64,000 bases of DNA from Flaccisagitta enflata (taxonomy: Eukaryota > Chaetognatha > Sagittoidea > Aphragmophora): positions 108,004,001 through 108,068,000 of the forward strand of contig OZ231126.1 of assembly GCA_965153355.1 (NCBI GenBank), written 5' to 3'. Positions within the stretch are counted from its first letter, which is position 1; the number at the start of each line of letters is the position of its first letter. Positions 53,973 to 63,815 of this stretch are shown here, one piece after another. The notes beneath the pieces were generated by a model. That model searched no databases, was not told the DNA's origin, and was given only the letters and a program-made list of their open reading frames with translations. The translations under genes and the position numbers were made by a program.

Positions 53973-55004
53973 ACGTTGTAACGTTAAGTACTGCATTTTA
54001 GATTGAAATTCGAGCATTTTTTCACTTACACTATACTGCAATAGGTGGTAATAACCAAACCAATAGTACATTTGGTAATGTGGCGCTTGGCCAACTCAAA
54101 CATTGTTTTGGCACGAGTATAAACGTTGTAAAGTTAAGTACTACATTTCAAAGCAAAGTTACGAAAATCTTTTATTCAACCGAAACCGAGTTCATTTTCA
54201 ACTAATCGGTAAGTAATCATCATATACGATACCCAGAATGATCATTTTTTTGACACGCATTAATACCATCCATCAAGACAATTTCCCATGCTGAAACATG
54301 TATCCATCCATCGTTATAACCATTCACGATAACTCGCAGACGAATAATTTGAAATACCGCAATATACAAATTAGCTAATTAACGATATTCAAGATAAAGA
54401 ATAAGTGTAATACATGAATGTACCATATGAAACGATACGATCTTGTAGTAATCATTCTATTTAACGCTCTCACAAACTGCTCACACCATACTCGGTGATT
54501 GGTATCACGCTCAGTTACATCTAATCTATCATTGATGGACGTTCTAATCACGTTATAATCAAGGTCATTATTAACATGAATAACGTAGCGAATGGCGATT
54601 CATACAATATATTACGATACGATTATATACGATTTAATCTTACCATGATTATTGTCCGATTTATACATATCAATCTCTTTGGAAATATCTATTGAAAATG
54701 ATTACTACTCTAATCTCACAAAATTTCCATATAATATCAATATTTACCAATTATAACACAATCATCATGAACCATAGCATCTAATTAATCATAATCAATT
54801 AATACCGATCATCCTCTTACGACCAACCATTTTTCTTTCACAAATCGGCTCCTGATCTCAATACACGCATACCCTGTTATACATAACATTTACCATCAAC
54901 CAGGTGCAAGTCTTCTTCCAATTAACCGATTAATCATTGAGATTCATTTTACGCGTGTATAAGAAGAACCAGTCTCCTAAACCCCTGGAGGCCGCTTAGA
55001 CTCT

Positions 55005-55010
55005 TATATA
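55005..55010 (+). promoter_or_regulatory. Candidate TATA box upstream of the proline-rich frame
   Basis: TATATA 140 bp ahead of the probable ATG at 55145. A second TATA-like motif (TATATAAT at 53766) with a strong splice-donor match G|GTAAGT at 54208-54214 gives an alternative, more distant promoter with a 5' intron. Neither is proven. Confidence 0.3.
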
Positions 55011-55144
55011 CGTCGTACTTCTTTTAATCAACAACAATTCTCTCGTCGACATCGTCTTCCTCATCGTCAATACTTCCCTTGTCAACATATAACTATCGCG
55101 GTATTCACGACTATCGCGTTTTGCTTCGTCGCCATCCCGCCACA

Positions 55145-56443
55145 ATGGCAGGCTTAATGTGCGACGATCAAATTTTGTCGTCAAGCGACAGCGAAGAGGA
55201 AAATGAAAGATTTGACAAATTCAAGTTGGAGAAAAACCCTCATCCCTCTAAAGAAAGGGCCAAGGAAGGAAAGAGAAGAGCAAATAACTGGCTCAAAGGT
55301 TCTGTCGTTCACACCTACAATCTCGCGACATTAGGTGAAAGCAACAACGAATCCCGCCAACCTACCCGTCCATCAACGCCAGAAGAACTGCGCCAACTCA
55401 GAGCCCAATTTAAGTCCGACTACAACATCCCATCATCATCGGACAAAAACGAAACCCAACCCATTTTACGCGGTCAATTCCTAAACCAGCCCAACAAAAA
55501 TGAAACATCGACACAAAACCAACATCGACCTTCTCGACCGCGTAATCGTCACACCGGCCCTTATGAATTCATGGACCTGAGATTAGAAAGTTACAGACAC
55601 CCTCCGCTCCTCCCAACTCCCAACGATTACCTACCGCGTCCTCTCGAGGGGTACGGCGCCAAATTCAAACGACCATTAACTCATTATCGCCGTCAACACC
55701 CACCTCTACCACCCCAGCCAAATCCCAATTTCGTCCATGGAATAAACCCAAATTTCAAAACTACCTCTCCCAACCTTTGGTATCTGATGCCCGACGTTTC
55801 AATGCCAATGCCTGACACCACAAGACCTGCACCACAGCTCGAACATAGACAGCACATCCCAGCGCCATTACAAATAAACACCCACACTCTGCCAAAAGCA
55901 CCATTCAGAGCACCACCATCCCATCCACCACCGAACGAACGGCCAAGTGTACCTGGACCGCTTGTTGAAGGGGAGACGGCCGAGGCCATCCATCCACAAC
56001 AACAACCACAATCCACTCCCACAAATCACCGTCAACAATCGCCATCACCACCACCAAACCGTCGACATTCCCCCATCATTTGGCGCGATAAATCTCCAAC
56101 CCCATCCGTCGTGTCTTCAGCATCCTCAGGAGAAAAGGAAATTGTCTCTCATCTCTTCCAACGAAAAGGCAAAAAACCAATATCACCAGGTCCCTTCAGA
56201 CGCACACCAACCCCAACACTCTCATCGGAAGCGTCTACAACCTCGCAGGAAAGTTGTGCCGAAGAATACGTCAACGGAAACACTCACAATCAGCGCAAGA
56301 AAATAAGAAAAAAGATCTGGGCATATTTCGGTAAATCGAAATCTCACTGTCATGTTTTCCTTTTAATCCAATCATTCATAACGAAGGAGCAAAGCTATTT
56401 CCAAGCTCTGAGTCTTTCCCTTCCATTTTTTCCACCTAAATAG
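55145..56443 (+). CDS. Unrecognised proline-rich protein, probably exon 1
   Basis: The frame is open from 55079, but the ATG at 55145 has a strong animal start context (CGCCACAATGGC) and is preferred. From it 432 residues follow to a stop at 56443. The N-terminus is acidic-Ser (SSSDSEEENERFDKFKLEK) then basic (KERAKEGKRRANNW). The middle is Pro, Asn and Gln rich with PPLLPTPNDYLPRP and PSHPPPNERPS; a Ser/Thr-Pro region (PSPPPNRRHSPI, SPTPSVVSSASSGEK) precedes a Lys-rich HNQRKKIRKKIW. A candidate splice donor CG|GTAAAT at 56331 would end coding after the Lys-rich patch, where the reading then loses character. No domain recognised. The disordered, SP-rich make-up resembles a nuclear or scaffolding protein but could also be a mobile-element gag-like product. 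Confidence 0.5.
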   Translation: MAGLMCDDQILSSSDSEEENERFDKFKLEKNPHPSKERAKEGKRRANNWLKGSVVHTYNLATLGESNNESRQPTRPSTPEELRQLRAQFKSDYNIPSSSDKNETQPILRGQFLNQPNKNETSTQNQHRPSRPRNRHTGPYEFMDLRLESYRHPPLLPTPNDYLPRPLEGYGAKFKRPLTHYRRQHPPLPPQPNPNFVHGINPNFKTTSPNLWYLMPDVSMPMPDTTRPAPQLEHRQHIPAPLQINTHTLPKAPFRAPPSHPPPNERPSVPGPLVEGETAEAIHPQQQPQSTPTNHRQQSPSPPPNRRHSPIIWRDKSPTPSVVSSASSGEKEIVSHLFQRKGKKPISPGPFRRTPTPTLSSEASTTSQESCAEEYVNGNTHNQRKKIRKKIWAYFGKSKSHCHVFLLIQSFITKEQSYFQALSLSLPFFPPK

Positions 56444-56889
56444 TTAAAATATTCAGTAAGATAAGAATAAGAGAGGACGAACAAAATTCAATAGTATGAT
56501 CAAATGAATCAATTTCATCCAAAACTGAAACAGTAGAACATCATTCAATACAAAAATCATGACAATCGGTTAAGAAAATTCATACAGATTTTTCATTAGA
56601 AACAACTCAGCAAATCAAACTTATGAATGTCATGTTTCGAGATATCAAAATATGCCCAGATGGAAACAGTTATGATATGCCAAAATATATTTAAATACGA
56701 TTAAATATGGATGAATGCAAAATTGGGACTGACTGTTCAAGCACCGTGCTATAAAAAGGCAAAAGTTCTTGGTCAAATCTGGCACACTGTGTCAAAAAAA
56801 ACCTGACGGGTGGCAGATCGGGAACAGAAAAATCACTTGACAGGCGGCAGATTGAGAACACCCGTCGGAAAACGATTGAACGATTTGAT
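56444..56889. other. No recognisable gene
   Basis: AT-rich then mixed sequence. A near-repeat of CTGACGGGTGGCAGATCGGG and TTGACAGGCGGCAGATTGAG lies at 56799-56855. Confidence 0.5.
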
Positions 56890-56891
56890 GT

Positions 56892-56994
56892 TGACGTCAC
56901 GAGGGTGAATGATGACCGCATCAGCTTCCTCCAATCGGCTATGATTAGTTGTCGTTTCGCAGTTACAGACTGCGCATTTGGCGACTATAAAAGG
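56892..56994 (+). promoter_or_regulatory. CRE - CCAAT - TATA promoter-like cluster
   Basis: The palindromic cAMP-response element TGACGTCA (56892-56899), CCAAT (56931-56935) and TATAAAAGG (56986-56994) occur in canonical order within about 100 bp in a GC-richer patch. A start would be expected near 57015-57025. No long frame follows: the next ATG (57051) closes after a few codons, and a minisatellite begins at 57233. Confidence 0.5.
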
Positions 56995-57232
56995 CTCCGC
57001 GCCGAGGCCAAAATTGAAATCGGCGGTGCCAAAAAACGATGTCCAGAATAATATGACTTTTCGACGTCGTTGATGATGATGTTGCTGATGAGGATGATTA
57101 TCATAGAGTCGACTGAAATTTCAAGAAGAAACCTCTCTTTATCCAGAGGGCCGTTCAAAGGGGTGGAGAATGATGTTTGAAAGGATAGATGTGAAGGGTT
57201 TGGAAAGAAGACCATTAAGAGCAATATTTTTC

Positions 57233-57407
57233 TGCCTCGAGGCTCAATTCTCAGCCTCGAGGCTCAATTTTCAGCCTCGAGGCTTAATTCTCAGCCTCGA
57301 GGCTCAATTCTCAGCCTCAAGGCTCAATTTTCAGCCCCAAGGCTCAAATTCCAGCCTCTAGGCTCAAATTCCAGCCTCTAGGCTCAGAACCCAGCCTTTA
57401 GTCCTAA
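57233..57407 (+). repeat. Minisatellite of the inverted-end element type
   Basis: Nine units of about 20 bp, CAGCCTCGAGGCTCAATTCT, each internally palindromic (CCTCGAGG). No element ends are visible. Confidence 0.9.
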
Positions 57408-57469
57408 AATTCTTTCTTTTTTCTAAAAATTCTTTCCTTTTTCTCTTACAGATCATTGCGGCAAAAGAA

Positions 57470-58007
57470 ACGTCATCAAAGGCAGCTTGGCGAGAGGAAC
57501 AGCAATGTCAACTGCGGCAAAAGCAACGGGGGTGACAAAGACCACGGCGATAGCAGTGACTACAGCAGTGACGCTGACAACAGCGGCGGCGACAGCGGCG
57601 GCGACAGCTGCGGCGACAGCGGCGGCGACAGCTGCGGCGACAGCGGCGGCGACAGCGGCGGCAACAGCTGCGGCGACAGCTGCAGTACAACTGGGGCAAC
57701 ACACAAAAAAAAAAAACAATGACAATCTAGCGGCAACAATCAACAATGACATCCACCGCGACAACACTGGCGATAACAGCAACAAAGCCAATGGCAATGA
57801 CAGAGACAATGACAATGACAACATCAACTAATTGGAATCGATTGGGACAAGCATAATCTAAAAATCTAAGCATATCAACTTGTGAAGGCGTGAAGAAAAA
57901 CAAATACTATTAATTTCGGTCAAAGTTTTTGTACTGGTAGCAACCATTACTATCTTGCTAAAAACAAGATAGTAATTAAGGACTCTCCACGGGTCTGCTT
58001 TGGTTGC
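57470..58007 (-). repeat. Trinucleotide-core element, copy 2
   Basis: Reverse-strand counterpart of 41770-42320. Contains a GCGGCGACAGCTGCGGCGAC array (57585-57685), GACAATGACAATGACAAC, and a perfect hairpin ACTATCTTG/CAAGATAGT near 57950-57973, ending GGTTGC at 58002-58007. The Ala-rich and Gly/Asp-rich frames are repeat artefacts. Confidence 0.7.
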
Positions 58008-58020
58008 TTTACTTTATATT

Positions 58021-58237
58021 ATATTAAATCCCAGCCTCATGGCTAAAAAAAAACGCCTACTAGCTCAAATCCCATCTCTGAGGCTCGAATCCCGGCCTCC
58101 ATGTTTAATCCCAATCCTTCATGATCAAATCCATAGGTCATCGGCTCCTTCCGCTGCTACCCCACTCACTACCACATCCTAATGTACAGTGACTTGGATG
58201 CAACGGGTACCGCTGACCATCACACGGTTTGCGACTA
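58021..58237 (-). mobile_element. Minisatellite element, reverse, subtype B
   Basis: Units built on ATCCCAGCCTCATGGCTA, then ATAGGTCATCGGCTCCTTCC, a degraded box, GGGTACCGCTGACCATCACA and the end TTTGCGACTA. Confidence 0.65.
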
Positions 58238-58455
58238 TTCACTCGTCCATTACGGGCCCACGTGGCCACGGTTGGACGGAGGGATAAAAATGCCTCTTTC
58301 ACTGTCATGAGACTAAAAATAAATAGCATAACCCATTCTGACAGCGATGTATGGCAAGGGACTTCAGGGACATCACATGACGTCCCTGCTGTCGGGCATG
58401 AGAGTTTGTCGGGCTTGAAAATGTGTTGTGAAAGAAATTTGAGGGGAGAAAAAAC

Positions 58456-58488
58456 CAGGCCAACACCTATAAGTCGCATGCGGTCATA
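58456..58488 (+). repeat. AACAAGGCC family start fragment
   Basis: CCAGGCCAACACCTATAAGT then CGCATGCGGTC. Confidence 0.45.
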
Positions 58489-58519
58489 GAGATAATCATT
58501 TATGTTTTCAAGACTTAGT

Positions 58520-58670
58520 TTTCAACCAGACATAAACCAGACTTAAACCAGACTTAAACCAGACTCAAACCAGACTTAAACCAGACATAAACCAAACTTA
58601 AACCAGAATTGAACCAGAATTAAACCAGACTTAAACCAGACTTAAACCAGACTCAAACAAGACTTAGACT
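58520..58670 (+). repeat. ACTTAAACCAG minisatellite, block 1
   Basis: About twelve 11-12 bp units. Confidence 0.9.
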
Positions 58671-58839
58671 AGACATTAGCCTGTACCTAAATGACAAAAA
58701 GCAATAAAATCAACATTCTGCAAGCAGATCATGTTGTGGGACTGTCTCAGGATCCTATTGAAATCAATATTGGCTTTGAAATTCTACTTTTAGGTGTCCG
58801 CGCCTTCTATAAACCCTACCCCTATAAGAAATCCAAAAT

Positions 58840-58925
58840 TTCAACGTTTTCAAATTCGAATTCTGACTGCAGATTTGGAATTTGCAGAGAAAACTGTTGA
58901 TTGAAAGTGTTTTCCTTTTTTTGAT
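58840..58925 (+). repeat. Foldback MITE fragment
   Basis: Matches the left arm of 48259-48603 (TGACTGCAGATTTGGAATTT, TTGATTGAAAGTGTTTTCCT). Confidence 0.65.
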
Positions 58926-58989
58926 ATTCCAATTAGAAGGTGGCCAAAAGTGCTGTCAATTATTATCGCGAACATACTTTTTTAAGCTA

Positions 58990-59155
58990 TGGATACTTAA
59001 CTTATAAGAGTTTTTGTCCATCTTCGTCTGGCTGGTCCGCCTGGCTGGTCGTCCGCCCGCTGGCCCGTCCGTCAGAATGACAGGCTGCGCAAAACGCATT
59101 TCGCCTTCTTGCTCACCCGTCCGCACTGGTATTGGCCGTATCCGGCCTTGTTTTT
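58990..59155 (-). repeat. AACAAGGCC-hairpin element, reverse, diverged
   Basis: CTGGTCCGCCTGGCTGGTCG core, AAAACGCATTTCGCC, CTCACCCGTCCGCACTGGTA and GCCGTATCCGGCCTTGTTTT. Confidence 0.65.
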
Positions 59156-59454
59156 TCATTTCTTTTAAAAATCATTAAACCACGCGTTGTGCCGCAGTTT
59201 GATTGATAATGGTCCCAAAGGAATTCTGAAAGAGCAATTTCAACAGACAGCGCCAGATTTTCAACCAGCTGAATGGACGAGCAATTTGAGAATTTAGCTT
59301 CATGACTCATGGAACATAACATGGCTTCACAATAACCAAGAGAGGAAAACTCAGTTTAAATGATTGATAATAGTAGGCTTCAGACAGCCCCACAACATAT
59401 CCTGCTCAGAATTTTGATCTTTATAATAATTGGCACAGTTACTAGACATAAAAC

Positions 59455-59740
59455 AGAGATAAACCATCTTAAACCAGACTTAAACCAGACTTAAACCGAG
59501 ACTTAAACCAGACCTTAACCAAGACTTAATTCCACATAAAACAGACATAAACCAATCTTAATCAGAGACATAAACCAGACTTTAACGAGACCGTAACCAC
59601 ACTTAATTCAATATTAAACCAGACCTAAACCAATATCAACCAGATTTAAATCAGACTAAATTTGATTAAACCAGACTTAAAATCCAATACCAAAACCAGA
59701 CTAAACAGCATTTAAAAACCAGACTTAAACTAATATTAAT
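59455..59740 (+). repeat. ACTTAAACCAG minisatellite, block 2
   Basis: Same unit as block 1, more diverged. Confidence 0.9.
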
Positions 59741-59744
59741 ATTT

Positions 59745-60351
59745 GCAAAAGGGACAGAACAAGGTACCGATGCTCCAAGTTAGTGTATGGAATGTGATTA
59801 TGAGAGGGGCATGGCCTCTTGAGGGGCCAATTTAATTTGGCGGATTCCCATTATAGGATTTTACCTTTCTCCAGTTTGGAGAAGCGGGTCTGGGCTGAGA
59901 GGCCTGATTTTGCCTCTGAAAGGTCTGATTTAGGGGTGAGAGTGGGTTTGGGGTCTGAGAGGCTGATTTGGGGTCTGGAAAAGGCCTGGTTTTGGTCTGA
60001 GGGGTCCACTTGGGGTCTGAATAGCCTAACATAGGGGCCTGAGGCCCACGCTGACCTGAGCGGCCTAATCTCAGTCTGAGAAGCCTGATCTGGGGGTCTG
60101 GGAGGCCTGATTTTGGGTCTGAGAGGCCTGATTTGGGGTCTGGGAGGCGTGATTTAAGGTCTGAGAAGCCTGATTTGGGGTCAGAAAGGTCTGATTTGGA
60201 GTCGAAATGGCCTGATTTGGGGCCTGATTTGGGGTCTGCCAGGCTTTATTTGAGGCTTGGGGGAGGGGGGACGGACAGACGGATGGAAAACGGAAAACTG
60301 AGAAATTGCTCCTATGTGGAATCATAGGTCAATGGACTTCTCCCGGGGACC
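59745..60351 (+). mobile_element. Minisatellite element inserted in the ACTTAAACCAG array
   Basis: Left part AAGGTACCGATGCTCCAAGT and GGCATGGCCTCTTGAGGGGC; about twenty units built on GGTCTGAGAGGCCTGATTTG; right part CTCCTATGTGGAATCATAGG and CAATGGACTTCTCCC. Both ends are diverged. Confidence 0.7.
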
Positions 60352-60490
60352 TAAACCAGACCCAAAACAGACTTAAATCAAACATGAATCTGACTTAAAC
60401 CAGACTTAAACCAGATTTGAACAAGACTTAAACCATACTTAAACCAGACATAAACCAGACATAAACCAGACTTAAACCAGACATAGAAAA
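60352..60490 (+). repeat. ACTTAAACCAG minisatellite, block 3
   Basis: Continues the array after the inserted element. Confidence 0.9.
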
Positions 60491-60494
60491 ATGA

Positions 60495-61205
60495 CTGAAA
60501 ATGATAAATGTTGGTGAATGATAAATGATGTAAAATGATGTAAAATGTTGTAAAATGATGTAAATCATGTATAATGATCAAATGACAAATGATGTGAAAT
60601 GATGTAAATGATGTAAATGATATAAATGATGTAAAATGATGTTTTGATGATGTAAAATGATGTAAAATGATCAAAACTGATGTAAATGATGTAAAATGAT
60701 GTAAAATGATGTGAAATGATCAATGATGTAAATGATGTAAATGTTAAAAGATCAAGTAGAAGATGCACTATGATGTAGATGATGTAAATGATGTAAATGA
60801 TGCAAATAATCCAAAATGTAAAATGATGTAAATGATGTAGAATGATGTAGAATGATGTAAAATGATGTAAAATGATGTAAAATGATGTAAAAATAAATGA
60901 TAAAATGATGTAAAATGATGTAAAATGATGTAAAATGATGTAAAATGATGTAAAATGATGTAAATTGATGTAAAATGATGTAAAATGATGTAAAATGATA
61001 TGAAATTATGTGAAATAATGTAAATTGATATAAAATGATGTAAAATAATGACAAATGATGACAAATGATGTAAACTGATGTAAATGATGTAAAATGATGT
61101 AAAGGATGTAAAATGATGTAAAATGAAGTAAAATGATGTAAATGAAGTAAAATGATATAAATGATGATGTAAAAATGATTTAAAGATGTAAAATGGCATA
61201 AAATA
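60495..61205 (+). repeat. (GATGTAAAAT)n minisatellite
   Basis: About 700 bp of 10-bp units with 7-9 bp variants; the long minus-strand frames reading FYIILHHFTS come from it. Confidence 0.95.
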
Positions 61206-61227
61206 ACCAAAATAATGCTGTATGTAA

Positions 61228-61402
61228 AAACAAGGTCGGATACACAGCAATCCAGTCACGGATGGTTGGGCAGGAGCAGTAATGCGAAATCGGCTCGGAA
61301 TTCAAAAATGTGACGGACGGATCGACTGACTGACCGACCTCCCGACCGACCTACCGACCGACATGGCAAGGTGTAGAGTCGCGTGTCCGCGATGTAAAAG
61401 TA
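61228..61402 (+). repeat. AACAAGGCC-hairpin element, full length
   Basis: AACAAGGTCGGATACACAGC, GGTTGGGCAGGAGCAG, CGGAATTCAAAAATGTGACG, a long GACC core, GTAGAGTCGCGTGTCCGCGA then TGTAAAAG. Confidence 0.85.
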
Positions 61403-61403
61403 A

Positions 61404-62250
61404 CTAGTCATCCAAGGATCGCACATGGTCAGCGGTACCCGATGCCCTGCTCGGAGCGATCAGTTGAAGAAGTGGAGTGAGAGCAGGGCGGTGGCCCCAA
61501 AGGGCCGATGTCCTGTAGGACACAGGGGTGAATTTACAGACGTCCTGAGGAGGTATATCCAAGAGATGGTTCGATTGAAAGGAACACAGTAAGAAGATCA
61601 GGGATATGGGCAGATTTAGAGACCTGAGAGGGTCATTTTAACAGCTGAATTGAGACCCAAGTGGTCAGATTTTATGTTTGAGAGAGCTGATTTTGGGCCT
61701 GATATGGCTGATCCAAAATAGGTTTTTCCCACAAGCAGAGGTCTGAATTCTGAAGATTAAACCATGTCGGTCCACCGACAAAAACTGTTTGTCGGGGACA
61801 AAAAAGTCCCCATAGTAAGCCTATGGTTTTGCCGACAAGGTTTTCTGTTTGATTACAAACCCCAACTTATGAAAAATCCCTCTTTATTAGATATTTGTGC
61901 AAAGGGCCTAAGTATATCAATATATGAAATTTGACCCATTTCCCGACCACCCTAAGGCTCAAGGCCTTAGGGGAAGATTTGAGGCCTGGAGGGCTGATTA
62001 GAGGCCTGGAGCACCGATTTAAGGCTCAAGGCCTTAGGGGAAGATTTGAGGCCTGGAGGGCTGATTAGAGGCCTGGAGAGCTAATTTGAGAGCTTAAAGG
62101 GCTTAGATCAGGCCTGAGAGTGAGGATATGAGGCCTCGATGGCCAACCAGGGGGGGGGACAGATGGAAGGACGGACGGACGGACGGACGGACGGACGTCT
62201 GGAAATTCCCCCTGTGTCCTACAGGACATCGGTCTCAGCCATGTCAAAAA
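61404..62250 (+). mobile_element. Minisatellite element, subtype A, complete
   Basis: CTAGTCATCCAAGGATCGCA, GCAGGGCGGTGGCCCCAAAG, GATGTCCTGTAGGACACAGG at the left; AATTCCCCCTGTGTCCTACA then GGACATCGGTCTCAGCCATG at the right. Array units of GATTAGAGGCCTGGAGGGCT (61960-62110) and a diverged stretch 61600-61720. An unrelated 61735-61960 segment contains CGGTCCACCGACAAAAACTG and GTCCCCATAGTAAGCCTATG. Confidence 0.85.
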
Positions 62251-62255
62251 GGGGA

Positions 62256-62335
62256 CCAACCAACCGACTAACGGGACTGACTGATGGACTGACTAACGAC
62301 CATGCAGATAGAGTCGTGCACGTTGACTTCAATAG
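62256..62335 (+). repeat. AACAAGGCC-hairpin element, 3' part
   Basis: GACCAACCAACCGACTAACG core and AGATAGAGTCGTGCACGTTGACT with a partial hairpin. Confidence 0.55.
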
Positions 62336-62355
62336 AGAGAGAGAGAGAGAGAGAG

Positions 62356-62388
<33 letters not shown>

Positions 62389-62392
62389 AACT
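62336..62392 (+). repeat. (GA)n microsatellite
   Basis: Two GA runs split by TATATAT. Confidence 0.95.
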
Positions 62393-62820
62393 GGCTGACA
62401 GACAGAGATACAGAGAGACAAACACAACAAAAAGAAAAAAAATATTGAATCAAATTCTATGGGGGAAATGATAAACTAGTTTGCAAAACAAAATGAGGCA
62501 AGGGATTGATTGATGTGTGTTGATAAATAGTATGCATTGCCCCTACTTGTTATTCAGTTTTTCTAGATATTTTTTTGCACAACACACTAAATTGTATGGA
62601 TCAATTAAAAAACAGATCTATTTGATAAAGAAGTGAGAATCTGCATGAGAATCATTGTTTTATTTGTTTGTCTTGTTTAGAATTGGCTTAGAAAGCATAT
62701 GGCTGTGAAGTCCCTAGGCTCAAAGCTACCATACATCGCTGCGTTCTGATATATATTTTATTTTTCAAGGGGCTGAATTTTCTTCTATTTCTTCATTCTG
62801 TGAACTGTGAAAGGCATTCA

Positions 62821-63159
62821 TTAAAGACATGTTCCATCACTGGTTGTCTCAATAAGAGCGGTTGTTCTTGTTGTTTGAAGGGACCATATTGGCTTATTAC
62901 TAATAGGATCCTCAAAAGCCTTTGAACAGCCCTTTCGCTTTGGATGACGCGAACGTTGATTGGAAGGAAGAGAAGTTGGAGGTATAAAATCGAAGCCAAA
63001 ACCACTAAAATCAATGTTAATAAGATTACTTTTGTTTTTGACGCGTAGCTGGAAGAACAAAGCAGCCTCTTGACGTACATTTTGTTTGTTTTTATTTATG
63101 TCTTTTGCTGTTGTTTTTTTGCTGTTGTTCTCGTTGTTGTTTTCAATGTAATTCCTCAT
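62821..63159 (-). CDS. Weak coding-like minus-strand frame, unrecognised
   Basis: A 112-residue frame. It begins Asn/Lys-rich (ENNNENNSKKTTAKDINKNK), partly from a trinucleotide-like stretch, and then has mixed composition (QEAALFFQLRVKNKSNLINI, GFGFDFIPPTSLPSNQRSRH, PKRKGCSKAFEDPISNKPIW) to a stop at 62821. No family resemblance. It could be a last exon; a second overlapping frame (62793-63080) on the same strand shows that open reading is not decisive here. Confidence 0.2.
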   Translation of the reverse strand: MRNYIENNNENNSKKTTAKDINKNKQNVRQEAALFFQLRVKNKSNLINIDFSGFGFDFIPPTSLPSNQRSRHPKRKGCSKAFEDPISNKPIWSLQTTRTTALIETTSDGTCL

Positions 63160-63397
63160 GCCACTCCTGAATATTAAATAAATTACTTTTTTTTCATGGA
63201 ATCAGAACCAATTTTCTTATCCAATATTAAGGTTGCGCGGATGCAGTAAACTTTTCCAAATTAAGACTGTACACAAAATGAACTTAATAGTTAATATTAT
63301 TTCGACAAGCACTAAATACTACCTACACAAGCATTTACAGTCGGTTCCAATTCTGTATCCATCCACACTCCCATATATTACGATAAAGACGAGAAGA

Positions 63398-63424
63398 GAG
63401 AGACAGAGAGAGAGAGAGAGATAT

Positions 63425-63493
<69 letters not shown>

Positions 63494-63519
63494 ACAGAAA
63501 GGAGAGAAAGTAAGAGAGA

Positions 63520-63594
<75 letters not shown>
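63398..63594 (+). repeat. (GA)n microsatellite
   Basis: About 180 bp of GA with AGATAG and GAAAG interruptions. Confidence 0.95.
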
Positions 63595-63596
<2 letters not shown>

Positions 63597-63699
63597 CTTG
63601 AGCATTGAGCAAGCAAAGTTAAAATGCGATTGATTTGAAAGCTAGCGTCATATAGAGTTATTTCAAGTTACATAGGCCCAAAATTACAATTAGGATCAA

Positions 63700-63815
63700 T
63701 GATAAGTATTGATCCTTGGGAAAAAAAGGGATAATGGAAAAAAATAAAAAAAGATTTTAAAACATTTTAGCTCCAAAACTATAAATCGCACACAATTCTG
63801 CTTGGTGTCATCTGA
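63700..63815 (+). repeat. Dispersed fragment shared with 49140-49260
   Basis: Contains TAGCTCCAAAACTATAAATC and CAATTCTGCTTGGTGTCATC. No other feature to the end of the window. Confidence 0.6.

Noticed and set aside
57487-57831. Alanine-rich or Gly/Asp-rich frames
   Set aside because: Translation of the GCGGCGACA array in an element also present, inverted, at 41770-42320.
60752-61259. Minus-strand frames of 152 and 163 residues rich in HHFTSFYIIL
   Set aside because: They translate the 10-bp GATGTAAAAT array; two frames are open simultaneously, which is expected of the repeat and not of a gene.
63319-63616. Several 75-120 residue frames of Ser-Leu or Arg-Glu repeats
   Set aside because: Pure products of the GA microsatellite; the same applies to frames over GT/CA, GAAT, GAAA and CAA tracts throughout.
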